NCBI GenBank assembly: GCA_963665085.2
Contig: CAXXXS010000003.1
Coordinates: forward strand, 1 to 64,000
Direction of reading: 5' to 3'
DNA from: G963665085 sp963665085
GTDB taxonomy: Bacteria > Bacteroidota > Bacteroidia > Bacteroidales > JAAAOM01
DNA: 64,000 nucleotides
The notes under the pieces were generated by a model. It did not search any database, was not told the origin of the DNA, and was given only the letters and a program-made list of their open reading frames with translations. Of this stretch, positions 54,401 through 63,097 are shown piece by piece (position 1 is the stretch's first letter; the number at the start of each line of letters is the position of its first letter). A program made the position numbers and the translations under genes.

Positions 54401-55830
54401 ATGGTGATGGACTTACTGATGCTGAAGAAAAAGCCCTGGGAACAGATCCTCTTCTTACTGATACAGATGGGGATACTTATGGTGATGCTATAGACGCTTT
54501 CCCTACAAATCCTTTAGAATGGATTGACACAGATGGCGACGGGACAGGTGATAACAGTGATGCTTTCCCGAGCGATGCTTCTGAAGATAAAGATACCGAT
54601 GGTGATGGGACAGGTGATAACAGTGATGCTTTCCCGAACGATGCTTCTGAAGATACTGACACAGATGGTGATGGTGTTGGTGATAATAGTGATGAGTTCC
54701 CGAACGATGCTTCTGAAGATACCGATACAGATGGTGATGGCGTTGGTGATAACAGCGACGCATTCCCGAACGATGCAACTGAGGATACTGACACGGATGG
54801 TGATGGTGTTGGTGACAACAGCGATGCATTCCCGAACAATGCAACCGAAGATACTGATACTGATGGTGACGGAACTGGCGATAACAGTGATGCATTTCCC
54901 AATGATCCGGATGAAGATACAGATACTGACCAAGATGGAACAGGTAACAATGAAGATTCAGACGACGATGGTGATGGTGTCAACGATGATGAAGATGCAT
55001 TCCCATTAAACGCAAATGAAACAGTAGATACCGATGGTGACGGAACCGGGAATAATGCAGATACAGATGACGATGGTGATGGTGTTAACGATGATGAAGA
55101 TGATTTTCCTCTTGATAATACAGAAACTACTGATACAGATGGAGATGGTGTAGGTGATAACAGTGATGCATTCCCGAACGATGCAACCGAAGATACCGAT
55201 ACTGATGGTGACGGAACAGGAGATAACAGTGATGCATTCCCAAATAACGCCACTGAAGATACGGATACAGATGGTGATGGCACAGGTAATAATGCTGATA
55301 TTGATGATGATAACGATAGTGTAATCGATGCTGAAGATGCATTCCCTCTTGATAATTCTGAATCAAAAGACACTGATGGTGATGGTATTGGTAACAATGC
55401 AGATACTGATGATGATGGTGATGGTGTTTCAGATGATGAGGATGCATTCCCATTGAATGGGAATGAAACCACGGATACCGATGGTGATGGCATTGGTAAT
55501 AATGCTGATATAGATGATGATGGTGACAGTGTTATAGATGCAGAAGATGCTTATCCATTAGATCCATCAAAAAGTACTGGTATTGAAACAATTTCTGCCA
55601 TAAACATAGACGTTTTCCCAAATCCTGTTGAAGATTTTCTAACTATTTCTGCAGAAACAGCAATTATAGAAAGAATAAGATTTTATGATGTAACAGGTAG
55701 GATTTTTATTGACAAAGAAATTTACCAGGACAAACTAGTAATTGACATAAGTAAATTCAGACATGGAATTTATTCAATTGCTGTAGAAACAAACAAAGGA
55801 AAAGCTGTTTACAAAATATTCAAAAATTAA
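51496..55830 (+). CDS. giant thrombospondin-type-3-repeat surface protein with T9SS sorting domain
   Basis: A 1444-residue secreted protein. Signal peptide (about 1-24), nidogen-like N-terminal beta domain (about 28-215, FSFFGNDYTQFSVTSNGLLMF). A fibronectin-III-like domain follows (about 233-330), then a cadherin-like one (about 335-435) and MBG/Ig-like domains (about 540-625, SFSPIPSKSYGDDNF). Next come about 25 Asp-rich TSP3 repeats (about 700-1360, DTDGDGVGDNSDAFPNDATE), which bind many calcium ions and make a stiff stalk. The C-terminal T9SS domain is about 1370-1444 (VFPNPVEDFLTISAE ... HGIYSIAVET). It is probably a calcium-stabilised adhesin. The repeat DNA is near-identical, so length may vary between strains. 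Confidence 0.9.
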   Translation: MKKNLLKGFILAMISISFANLYALPTETQYTGIVSEIGVCDDCHETGNEIGFTFSFFGNDYTQFSVTSNGLLMFGAGSNSPTNVAIPTASTPNNFIAPFWDNLSTSATSVVYYQTIGIAPNRKLIVQWEDMVYSSDGSPFGTFMCILYEGSNEIQMQYRSIFDKSIAQSLGSSATIGLEDLSGSINSVEYSYNTSGAIYEGMAIRWTPTPSSYTYDDEASYEGVFLVADVNSPEPGTPVLNSPANDATVGTTVTLKWANTDNTDSYSVLVWDEGEALTEANADIYPAGANLFYALSGLTADATYKWAVVASNSTDETLSELRKFTTNPTPPLAAVPDAVWVKEGDDIIITLNYTGGDESDKTCWITNLPDKGNLFQYNDGAKGAAITTVPTEVTDANFRVIYSADEGTGNGAGNFNFEFVEELDSDGATQTINVTPVTAPILLGISFTSSTIEMRFDEEMADVSGEASNFSASLNASGNTISSVELKNGDPYTIVANVGSTQSTSDDILISYSPGGVTSEAGGILAAFTDVEVTLEAQSISFSPIPSKSYGDDNFLLSASASPSGSSITFTSSNTSIVNISGSNATINNAGTVTITAFQSGNDDYDYAQSIQTITIAKAIPEVTELPSASDIVEADTIYESSLSGGAAMFDGNTVNGNFEFVYTDSIPPAGDYHTTIIFVPENENFAKVTLVVPINVLVDTDGDGVPNITDDDDDDDEVLDVDDAFPLDPNEDTDTDNDGIGNNADDDDDDDDVLDVDDAFPLDPNEDTDTDNDGIGNNADDDDDDDGTPDNEDAFPLNSSEDTDTDNDGIGNNADDDDDGDGVLDIDDAFPLNKYETVDTDGDEIGDNSDPDDDNDGLTDLEESQLGTDRTNPDTDGDEYGDAVDAFPTNGAEWLDTDNDKIGNNADTDDDGDGLTDVEEAALGTNPLLIDTDGDGHDDNDDAFPTDATEWLDTDGDLTGNNEDLDDDGDGLTDAEEKALGTDPLLTDTDGDTYGDAIDAFPTNPLEWIDTDGDGTGDNSDAFPSDASEDKDTDGDGTGDNSDAFPNDASEDTDTDGDGVGDNSDEFPNDASEDTDTDGDGVGDNSDAFPNDATEDTDTDGDGVGDNSDAFPNNATEDTDTDGDGTGDNSDAFPNDPDEDTDTDQDGTGNNEDSDDDGDGVNDDEDAFPLNANETVDTDGDGTGNNADTDDDGDGVNDDEDDFPLDNTETTDTDGDGVGDNSDAFPNDATEDTDTDGDGTGDNSDAFPNNATEDTDTDGDGTGNNADIDDDNDSVIDAEDAFPLDNSESKDTDGDGIGNNADTDDDGDGVSDDEDAFPLNGNETTDTDGDGIGNNADIDDDGDSVIDAEDAYPLDPSKSTGIETISAINIDVFPNPVEDFLTISAETAIIERIRFYDVTGRIFIDKEIYQDKLVIDISKFRHGIYSIAVETNKGKAVYKIFKN
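53620..55560. repeat. tandem TSP3-coding repeats
   Basis: Roughly 60-90-bp units coding DTDGDGxGDNSDAFPNDAxED and DDDGDGVxDxEDAFP variants. Near-identical runs occur at 54590-54890 and 55130-55270. Prone to slippage and assembly collapse. Confidence 0.9.
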
Positions 55831-55856
55831 AAAAAACAGTCCCTTAGAAGTAAAAA

Positions 55857-55888
55857 AGGCTGTCCTTAGTTGGGCAGCCTTTACTATT
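55857..55888 (+). terminator. terminator after the TSP3 protein gene
   Basis: AAGGCTGTCC pairs with GGGCAGCCTT around TTAGTT, followed by a T-rich tail. The convergent regulator gene ends downstream. Confidence 0.75.
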
Positions 55889-55953
55889 TGTATAAAATGC
55901 AAAATTAAATCGTAGCTAATTCAAATTATAAATTATCCTAACTAATATAATCA

Positions 55954-58900
55954 TCATCTTGCTGTTTCCCCCTTTTTCTGTTTTTTATTATTTAATACAT
56001 ATTCTTTTGGAGTAAGATTATATTTCTTTTTAAAGCATTTTGTAAAATAACTTTGATCATTAAATCCAACCACAACAATTATCTCGGCAATATTTAAATC
56101 TGTATTGATTAATAATTTAGCCGCTTCATTTAACCGTATATTTCGAATAAACTCATTAGGTGGCATACCGGTGATATTCTGTATCTTTCGATATAAAGTA
56201 GAATGGCTTAGATTAAACTTCTCAGCAAGCATACTTACATTTAAATCCGGATCATTTAAATTCCCCATCACTTCACGGGTAAATTGTTTCATTATATCGA
56301 TGTTATTTGCTGATATTTTTTGATTTTGTTCAATATTTATAAGACCTGTTAAATACCGCTCTTTAATAATCTCCCGTTGTTTCTTCAATGAATCTATCCT
56401 GGCTAATAACAAATCTAAATTTAATGGTTTGCTTAGATATGAATCTGCTCCTGCAAGGTATCCTTCCGAACGATCTGTATTCGAGATTTTTGCTGTTACC
56501 AATATAAATAATATATGGTTGTAGTTAAAATCTTCTTTGATTTTCTGACACAATTCAATTCCATTCATTTTGGGCATAATAATATCACTTACAATCAAAT
56601 CTGGATTTTCTTTTTTTGCCAACTCATAACCACTAAGACCATTTGGCGCATCTATTACTTTATATAACTTAGATATATGAGTGACTAAATATTTTCTAAG
56701 TTCATTATTATCCTCTACTATTAATACTTTAAAATTTTCATCTTTCTCATAAATATGTTGATTACTTACAATCAACTTTTCATCGAAATAATCAAGATCT
56801 TCAATCAAAAGAGGTTTAGAGTCTTCTTTTTCTTTGTTAAGCTCTAATTCATTCTTAGAATAACTATCTCTATTAGCAGGTAGTGTTACAGTAAAAATTG
56901 TACTAAATCCATCTTGATTATTCTTTACCGATATACTCCCCTTATGCAATTCCACCAAACTTTTCACAAGATGCAAACCTATACCAAAACCAGAATTTTC
57001 TGAAGATTTTGAAGTTGACTGATAAAATCGTTCAAAAATAAGTTTAACCTCTTTCTCACTTATACCAATTCCTGTATCTCCTATTTCAATATTCAGCAAG
57101 TCACGCTCTTTGTCTAAGCCATAAGACATTTTAATTTTCCCCTTTTTATCTGTATACTTAAAAGCATTGGAAACAAGGTTTGATAAAATTGTCCTAACCT
57201 TATCATCATCAATATATATTAATTCCTCTATGCTGCCTTCCACAAAAAAATCTATGTTTTTATGCCTTGCATAAGGTATATACAAATCATAAATCCTCTT
57301 AAACACTTCATCAGCAGATACTTTATTTACGCTAAGCTTCATATTACCTGTCTCTAGTTTTCTAAAATCAAGTAATTGGTTTATCAGTAAGGTTAATCGC
57401 TTAACATTTAAATTTATTGAATTGATTAATGATTTATCTTCCTTTACATTACTTGATAAATCATTCACTCCATAAGAAATTATTGATAATGGGGTTAATA
57501 ATTCATGAGATATATTCGTAAAAAACCGAAGTTTAAATTGATTAATTTTTTCCTTTTTTGTTCTTTGTATTTTTTCAATTTCAAGAGCTTGCTGTACTTT
57601 AAGAGACTTTAATCGAATCCTGAAAAACATATAAATAATACCAAAGAATAATAATATATAGATAGATATAGCAACTTGGGAGAAAAAGGGCGATGGTTTT
57701 ATTGTAATTGAAAGTCTCACAGGTTCTGGGTTCCATATCCAGCTATTATTAGCTGCTTTTGCCAAAAAAGTATACTCCCCTGGAGGAATATTTGTATACA
57801 CAGCATTTCTATTGTTATAATCTGTCATAATCCACTCATCATCAAACCCCTCTAGTTTATATGAAAACTTGTTTTTCCTTACCTGCGAATAGGATAACGC
57901 GGAAATAGTAAAAGAAAAATTATTTTCTGTATGCTGTAAAACAAGGTTATTATCTTTAATCCTTTCAATTTCTGTTGGCATGTTATTAAGCCTGACATCA
58001 GTAATAACAACAGGAGGTATAAAATTATTTGCCCTGAATTCCGTAGGATCAAATCGGTTTATCCCATAATTTCCACCTATATAAATCCGTCCTTTATCAT
58101 CCTTGTACCAAGCTCCTCGATTGAAAATATTACTTTGCAATCCGTCCTCTGATGTAAAATTCTGTATGTTTATATCATCACCATTAACACTTAACCGAAC
58201 AAGCCCTTTATTTGTAGTTAACCAAAGAAAATCAGACTCATCCGGTATAATATTGTATACTGAAACACCAATTAGTTCCTCTATCTCTGGAAATGATTTA
58301 AAAACACCCGTAGTTCTATCATATTGTAAAACTCCGTTAGAACCTGTACCAACCCATATTCTATTTTTAGAATCTTCTGTAATTACATTAATTGTATTAC
58401 TCTTTAAAGCAATTTTATCTTTCGTTGTAATATTATAATTCTCAAATTCAAATTGGGAATCATCCTGAAGATTATTTTTTAATTTATTAAGTCCTCCATC
58501 CTCAGTTGTAACCCATAATGATTTCTCCGAATCAATTAAAATAGATGTAATATTTTTACCCGAGATAGAATAAGGTTTATTTGAGTCTGGTAAAATTGTA
58601 ACTATATCATATTGGTCAATTTCATAATTGTATGTTAATCTTAACAAACCTTCTGTTGTTCCAACCCATAAATGATTAAACCTATCTTCTTTGATGTAGA
58701 GAACGGAAAACAATGCATTTACAGAGAAATAATTTCGTGGTATTACGGTCTCCCACTCTCCTGTATTTCCATCTTTTTTTAGGAGCCCATAATATCTTGA
58801 TCCTAACCATAAGTTAGAACGAGAATCTCTTAAAATGTAATAAATGGTATTGAGGTCGGAAGGCAACCCTTCAAATTCCTTTAAATCCTGAAATCCAGTA

Positions 58901-60129
58901 AACGTATGATTTTTAAAATCATACAAGCCAATCCCCATGGATCTTACCCCCAAATAATATTTATCTTCTGAAACCGGAAGAAAACAACTCACTATTTGGC
59001 TATAGTTTCCATTAACTGTTTTATCTATGTGGAAAAGTTCATAGCTATAGCGTTTTAAATCAATCTTGTTTACACCACCTCCCATTGTGGCTAACCAAAC
59101 AGATCCTGATACATCCTGGGCTACATCATATACTTCTGATATTGACAATTCTTTTGATGAATTACCTTCAGAAAAGCTTAAGATTTCCTTTTTCTTTTCA
59201 TAGGGTTTTGTAATTAGATTTAGCCCTGTTGATGTTGCTACCCAAATAACTCCATCGTCGGTTTGTTGCAATGCAAAAACAATATCTCCAATAATCCTTT
59301 TTTCAGGATCGCCTGATTCTAAATAAAAGTGATCTATATACTGAATAGAGTTTTCAAGCAATCTTGTTTGTAGTAAGCCTTTTGTCCATGTACCAATCCA
59401 TAAATAACCATATTCATCTTCTAAGAGTGACCAAATCCTGACTTCACCTTTAGGTTCAAGGTTTGTTTGTTGTATTATAATATTCTTAAATGCATCTTTT
59501 TCTTCATTATAGATGTAAAGGCCGTTTGCCCAAGTCCCAAATATGATTCTTCCTTTTGAATCTTCATAAATACATGATACATTTCCTAGCGGAGCTTTTG
59601 GAGGATCATTGTAATCCTGTTCATATATAATTATTTTATCATATTCTGGATCATACCTGGAGACTCCATGATATGTAGATATCCACATTCTACCTTTGCT
59701 ATCACAAAGTAAATCCTGTATTTTATTATCATTTATAAAAAGTTGCCTGGCAGTATCTGTTGAAATATTTACAACTTCCTCTGTTTTGGTATTAAAAATA
59801 TAAATACCTTGATTTTTTGTGCCCAGCCATAATTTACCATTCTTATCTACCTCAATACAATCAAATGCATTAGATTCGAAATAAACATCTCCATTTAACC
59901 TGTTCTTAAATTGTTTTATTGAATATCCGTCATATCTGTTTAATCCATCAAGCGTAATAAACCACATATAACCATCATGATCCTGAACGATTCCAGACAC
60001 ATAATCAGAAGATAACCCATCCCTATTATCAATCCACTCAAAATTCAGATTATCAATAGATTTTGATTCAAATGAAAAAAATAATGCAACAAGAATGAAA
60101 AATACCTTATAATAAGTTATTTTATGCAT
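55954..60129 (-). CDS. hybrid two-component system regulator (HTCS)
   Basis: A 1391-residue one-protein sensor-regulator. Signal peptide, then two seven-bladed propeller-type regions of Reg_prop repeats (about 30-700, e.g. DHDGYMWFITLDGLNRYDGY, DKNGKLWLGTKNQG). Next a Y_Y_Y domain (about 720-795), TM helix (about 808-828), HisKA with histidine about 872 in NISHELLTP, and HATPase (about 985-1090, NLVSNAFKYTDK, GFGIGLHLV). A receiver domain with D1182 (VSDIIMPKMNG) and a C-terminal AraC-type HTH (about 1285-1385) complete it. Such proteins sense glycan fragments and activate adjacent susC-type loci. It is divergent from the T9SS/SusC genes it probably controls. Confidence 0.94.
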   Translation of the reverse strand: MHKITYYKVFFILVALFFSFESKSIDNLNFEWIDNRDGLSSDYVSGIVQDHDGYMWFITLDGLNRYDGYSIKQFKNRLNGDVYFESNAFDCIEVDKNGKLWLGTKNQGIYIFNTKTEEVVNISTDTARQLFINDNKIQDLLCDSKGRMWISTYHGVSRYDPEYDKIIIYEQDYNDPPKAPLGNVSCIYEDSKGRIIFGTWANGLYIYNEEKDAFKNIIIQQTNLEPKGEVRIWSLLEDEYGYLWIGTWTKGLLQTRLLENSIQYIDHFYLESGDPEKRIIGDIVFALQQTDDGVIWVATSTGLNLITKPYEKKKEILSFSEGNSSKELSISEVYDVAQDVSGSVWLATMGGGVNKIDLKRYSYELFHIDKTVNGNYSQIVSCFLPVSEDKYYLGVRSMGIGLYDFKNHTFTGFQDLKEFEGLPSDLNTIYYILRDSRSNLWLGSRYYGLLKKDGNTGEWETVIPRNYFSVNALFSVLYIKEDRFNHLWVGTTEGLLRLTYNYEIDQYDIVTILPDSNKPYSISGKNITSILIDSEKSLWVTTEDGGLNKLKNNLQDDSQFEFENYNITTKDKIALKSNTINVITEDSKNRIWVGTGSNGVLQYDRTTGVFKSFPEIEELIGVSVYNIIPDESDFLWLTTNKGLVRLSVNGDDINIQNFTSEDGLQSNIFNRGAWYKDDKGRIYIGGNYGINRFDPTEFRANNFIPPVVITDVRLNNMPTEIERIKDNNLVLQHTENNFSFTISALSYSQVRKNKFSYKLEGFDDEWIMTDYNNRNAVYTNIPPGEYTFLAKAANNSWIWNPEPVRLSITIKPSPFFSQVAISIYILLFFGIIYMFFRIRLKSLKVQQALEIEKIQRTKKEKINQFKLRFFTNISHELLTPLSIISYGVNDLSSNVKEDKSLINSINLNVKRLTLLINQLLDFRKLETGNMKLSVNKVSADEVFKRIYDLYIPYARHKNIDFFVEGSIEELIYIDDDKVRTILSNLVSNAFKYTDKKGKIKMSYGLDKERDLLNIEIGDTGIGISEKEVKLIFERFYQSTSKSSENSGFGIGLHLVKSLVELHKGSISVKNNQDGFSTIFTVTLPANRDSYSKNELELNKEKEDSKPLLIEDLDYFDEKLIVSNQHIYEKDENFKVLIVEDNNELRKYLVTHISKLYKVIDAPNGLSGYELAKKENPDLIVSDIIMPKMNGIELCQKIKEDFNYNHILFILVTAKISNTDRSEGYLAGADSYLSKPLNLDLLLARIDSLKKQREIIKERYLTGLINIEQNQKISANNIDIMKQFTREVMGNLNDPDLNVSMLAEKFNLSHSTLYRKIQNITGMPPNEFIRNIRLNEAAKLLINTDLNIAEIIVVVGFNDQSYFTKCFKKKYNLTPKEYVLNNKKQKKGETAR

Positions 60130-60339
60130 AGGCCAAAATTTCAGTTCATAAAATAAACATCCAATTGATTGACGAAATAATTTTAAAATCTGACTGATTT
60201 ATTATAGTTAGCTCTTTCAAATGCTAAATTAAACTATTTCATCTAATTAATGATTAAAATGTCCAAAGAAAGTAGTTGATAGTTTAATACGTTAGCCTGA
60301 GAATGAAATTTCAGATTTACTAACTTAAAATTATTATTT
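60130..60339. promoter_or_regulatory. divergent regulatory region between HTCS and its likely target operon
   Basis: A 210-bp AT-rich gap with both start codons pointing outwards, the expected place for AraC-type binding sites. No clear repeat pair or TAnnTTTG box stands out by eye. Confidence 0.4.
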
Positions 60340-63000
60340 ATGAGAAATGCACTTCTACTTTTTTTCCTAGTAATGTTTAGTTTATCAGGGTATGCTCAAT
60401 ATCCTCAAGGTTTAGTTGACATTACTGCAACCCTGGCTGACGGGGATGAAAATTTTGCTTTAACAACAGAAGACGACAGGAGCGGGACATTTAAAAGTAC
60501 GTTTGTACTTATTGGTGACACTATGTACTTTACAGCTACCAGTACAGATAGTGGAGATGAACTCTATTTGACTGACGGTACAGCCGAAGGCACCAAAATG
60601 GTTAAAGACATCAATCCGGGTAGTGCAGATGCCAGCCCCAGGTATTTAGTAGCATTAAACGGAAAACTTTATTTCCAGGCTGACGATGGGACAAATGGTG
60701 TTGAATTATGGGAATCAGACGGTTCTGAAGACGGCACAAAAATGGTCGCAGATATTTATTCTGGTTCTGAATCTTCTGCACCTGACATGCTAACGGTTCT
60801 TGACGAAAAAATACTTTTCCGTGCTACAACTGTTGCAAGTTCTGCTGATGCCCAAAAATGGATGCATATTTATGATCCAGTAACTGAAACGGCAAGCCTT
60901 GTTAGTGAAATACAAGCTAGAATTGATGGTGATGCTATTACGCCAAGAATACAAGTAGATAATAAGCATAAAGTTGCTTATTTTATTGGAGAACCTGTTG
61001 GAGAAAACCAGGAAGTTTATAAAACTGATGGTACCTCTGAAGGTACTGGCAAAATCTTCGATGTTACCCCTGATGATCTTGGAAGTAGTAATATTCAGTG
61101 GTTATTCGTGCATGAAGATTCTGTTTTAGTTTGGAGACAAAAAACACCACGAAAATATGCTGGCGCTGATAGTGTAAACTATCTGGAACATTTAAATGAG
61201 CAAATTTGGATAACTGATGGAACAGCAGAAAATACCAGGATGCTTAAACATATGAATAAAGTTGTTGCTGATGATGGTAATGGAACAAACACCCAATTTG
61301 CGTTCCCTGTTTCTTTTAATGGCAAATTATATTTCAGGGCAGATAACGGCGTAAATGGGGTTGAACTTTGCGAGTCTGATTTAACAGAAGTAGGTACTTT
61401 CCAGGTACAGGATATTCTTGAAGGTGACGGTTCAAGCTGGCCAGAAGATTATGCTGTTTACAAAGGTTATCTTTGCTTTAATGCTAATGCGGGCGATGGC
61501 AATGAAGGTGCTGAGTTGCGTTATCTAGATACAGAAGACAATACAGTTAAACTTATGGCCTATGCAATACCTGGTGATGCAGGCTCATGGGTAAAAAGAA
61601 CAACAGTATTGCAGTATGATGGTGTTGATTCATTAGTTTATTTTGTTGGTAATGGTCCCTCTACGGGTGGTGCTGAATTATTTGTTGCTTCAGAAATTGG
61701 AAGTCAGGCAGAGTTAGTTTATGAGCTTGATCCTTCTGGCTCTACACCACATAACCTTACATCCTGGAATAATGCATTGTATTTTACATCTAATAAGGTA
61801 AACAGGTTATTCCGTTATAGTTTTACTATTGCACCTAAACTTGTTGCTGAAGGAACAATATTCTATGATTATTCAAACATGCAGGATACAATAAAAATGG
61901 CTGTGTCTATATCTAATGGCGAAGATCTTGATAACAAAGTCGTAAAAATTGAACCTGCTGATAATAGCGAATTATTCAAAATTAGTAAAACATTAGATGG
62001 AACTTTTGGATTTGATCCTATCTATACATCAAATTCAGATATTGACTCATTCTATGTTATTCCTAACTACGATGTAATTAATCCTGACAGCTTTAAATTA
62101 TCTGCTAATCTAAGAGCTGTAAATCTTAATACCGATACTTTATCAATCGGCGGAAGAGTAGTTCTTGAACCTGTATTCAGGCACGAATTAATTTATCATA
62201 TTGATATTGGAAATGACACCAGTATTATTGATAATAGTGTTGATGTTACTGGTTCTTTCAACTCTGTATTCGATCAAAGTTATGGTCTTGACACAGCAAC
62301 CAATAAAACTTGGGGATACAAAAATGCAGGTTGGGGATGGTTAGGAACCGGTAATAAATGGAATACTATGCGTGAAATGAATTACCAGGAAGATCCTTCC
62401 GGATTAAATTATGTTCTTGAGATTGAGCCTGGTGATTATGTGGTTCAGATTGGCTGGTATGAAAACTGGGGAACTCGTTCTCAGGAAATTACAGCAAACG
62501 GTGAAGTAATGGTTGCCGAAGTTGCTTCATTACCTAGCGATTATCTAATTATTGAGTTTGATGTTACAATTCCGGATGGTACAGACTCATTATCACTGAA
62601 CTTCAGATCAACAAATTCAAATAATGCTTACTTCTCTTGGTTTAAAGTAGGAGTAAAATGCGAAGGAGATGATTGTGAAACCCAATGTTTTGATCCAATG
62701 TGCGAACTAAGGACTGAGCTGAACGAAGGATCAGGAAGTGCAGTTGAAGAAGTTACTGTTAATCTTTCTAAATTAAATGTATATCCTAATCCAACAATGG
62801 ATGTACTTAATATTGAAACGAATCCTTCAACCTACAGCAACATTACCGTCTATGACATTACCGGAAAGGTTGTTGTTAATCAATCCATTAGAGAATCTAT
62901 TACCAAGTTAAATGTTAATCATTTAAAAGCCGGTATCTATTTCATTAAAGCTAATGGAACGAAAGGTTCTGCTATAGAAAAATTTGTTATTTCTAAATAA
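60340..63000 (+). CDS. secreted ELWxSDGTxxGT-repeat protein with malectin-like domain and T9SS sorting domain
   Basis: An 886-residue secreted protein. Signal peptide MRNALLLFFLVMFSLSGYAQ. Residues about 45-480 carry propeller-like repeats (DELYLTDGTAEGTKMVKDI, VELWESDGSEDGTKMVADI, QIWITDGTAENTRML). Residues about 610-785 resemble a malectin/carbohydrate-binding domain (YHIDIGNDTSIIDN, GDYVVQIGWYENWG). The C-terminal ~75 residues are a T9SS type A sorting domain (NVYPNPTMDVLNIE, KAGIYFIKANG). It lies between the regulator and a SusC gene, so it probably binds or displays at the glycan used by this locus. No glycosidase signature was recognised. Confidence 0.8.
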   Translation: MRNALLLFFLVMFSLSGYAQYPQGLVDITATLADGDENFALTTEDDRSGTFKSTFVLIGDTMYFTATSTDSGDELYLTDGTAEGTKMVKDINPGSADASPRYLVALNGKLYFQADDGTNGVELWESDGSEDGTKMVADIYSGSESSAPDMLTVLDEKILFRATTVASSADAQKWMHIYDPVTETASLVSEIQARIDGDAITPRIQVDNKHKVAYFIGEPVGENQEVYKTDGTSEGTGKIFDVTPDDLGSSNIQWLFVHEDSVLVWRQKTPRKYAGADSVNYLEHLNEQIWITDGTAENTRMLKHMNKVVADDGNGTNTQFAFPVSFNGKLYFRADNGVNGVELCESDLTEVGTFQVQDILEGDGSSWPEDYAVYKGYLCFNANAGDGNEGAELRYLDTEDNTVKLMAYAIPGDAGSWVKRTTVLQYDGVDSLVYFVGNGPSTGGAELFVASEIGSQAELVYELDPSGSTPHNLTSWNNALYFTSNKVNRLFRYSFTIAPKLVAEGTIFYDYSNMQDTIKMAVSISNGEDLDNKVVKIEPADNSELFKISKTLDGTFGFDPIYTSNSDIDSFYVIPNYDVINPDSFKLSANLRAVNLNTDTLSIGGRVVLEPVFRHELIYHIDIGNDTSIIDNSVDVTGSFNSVFDQSYGLDTATNKTWGYKNAGWGWLGTGNKWNTMREMNYQEDPSGLNYVLEIEPGDYVVQIGWYENWGTRSQEITANGEVMVAEVASLPSDYLIIEFDVTIPDGTDSLSLNFRSTNSNNAYFSWFKVGVKCEGDDCETQCFDPMCELRTELNEGSGSAVEEVTVNLSKLNVYPNPTMDVLNIETNPSTYSNITVYDITGKVVVNQSIRESITKLNVNHLKAGIYFIKANGTKGSAIEKFVISK

Positions 63001-63020
63001 TAACAATAATTATTAACAAG

Positions 63021-63056
63021 ATATCTCAATGGAGTAATATTGCTCCATTGAGATAT
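63021..63056. terminator. perfect hairpin between T9SS gene and susC
   Basis: ATATCTCAATGGAG and CTCCATTGAGATAT form a 14-bp perfect stem with an 8-nt loop, 20 bp after the stop. There is no T run, so it may act as an attenuator or mRNA-processing stop that lowers susC expression relative to the first gene. Confidence 0.5.
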
Positions 63057-63097
63057 TCTCATACTAACTTTCAATATTTTACTCAAACAGAAATTAA

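Noticed and set aside
53511..55493. Long Ser/Pro- and His-rich frames on the strand opposite the TSP3 gene
   Set aside because: They are mirror readings of GAT/GAC-rich repeats; the plus-strand frame has signal peptide, domains and sorting sequence.
53620..55560. CRISPR-like array
   Set aside because: Repeats are contiguous, in frame and code for TSP3 units; there are no unique spacers and no cas genes.
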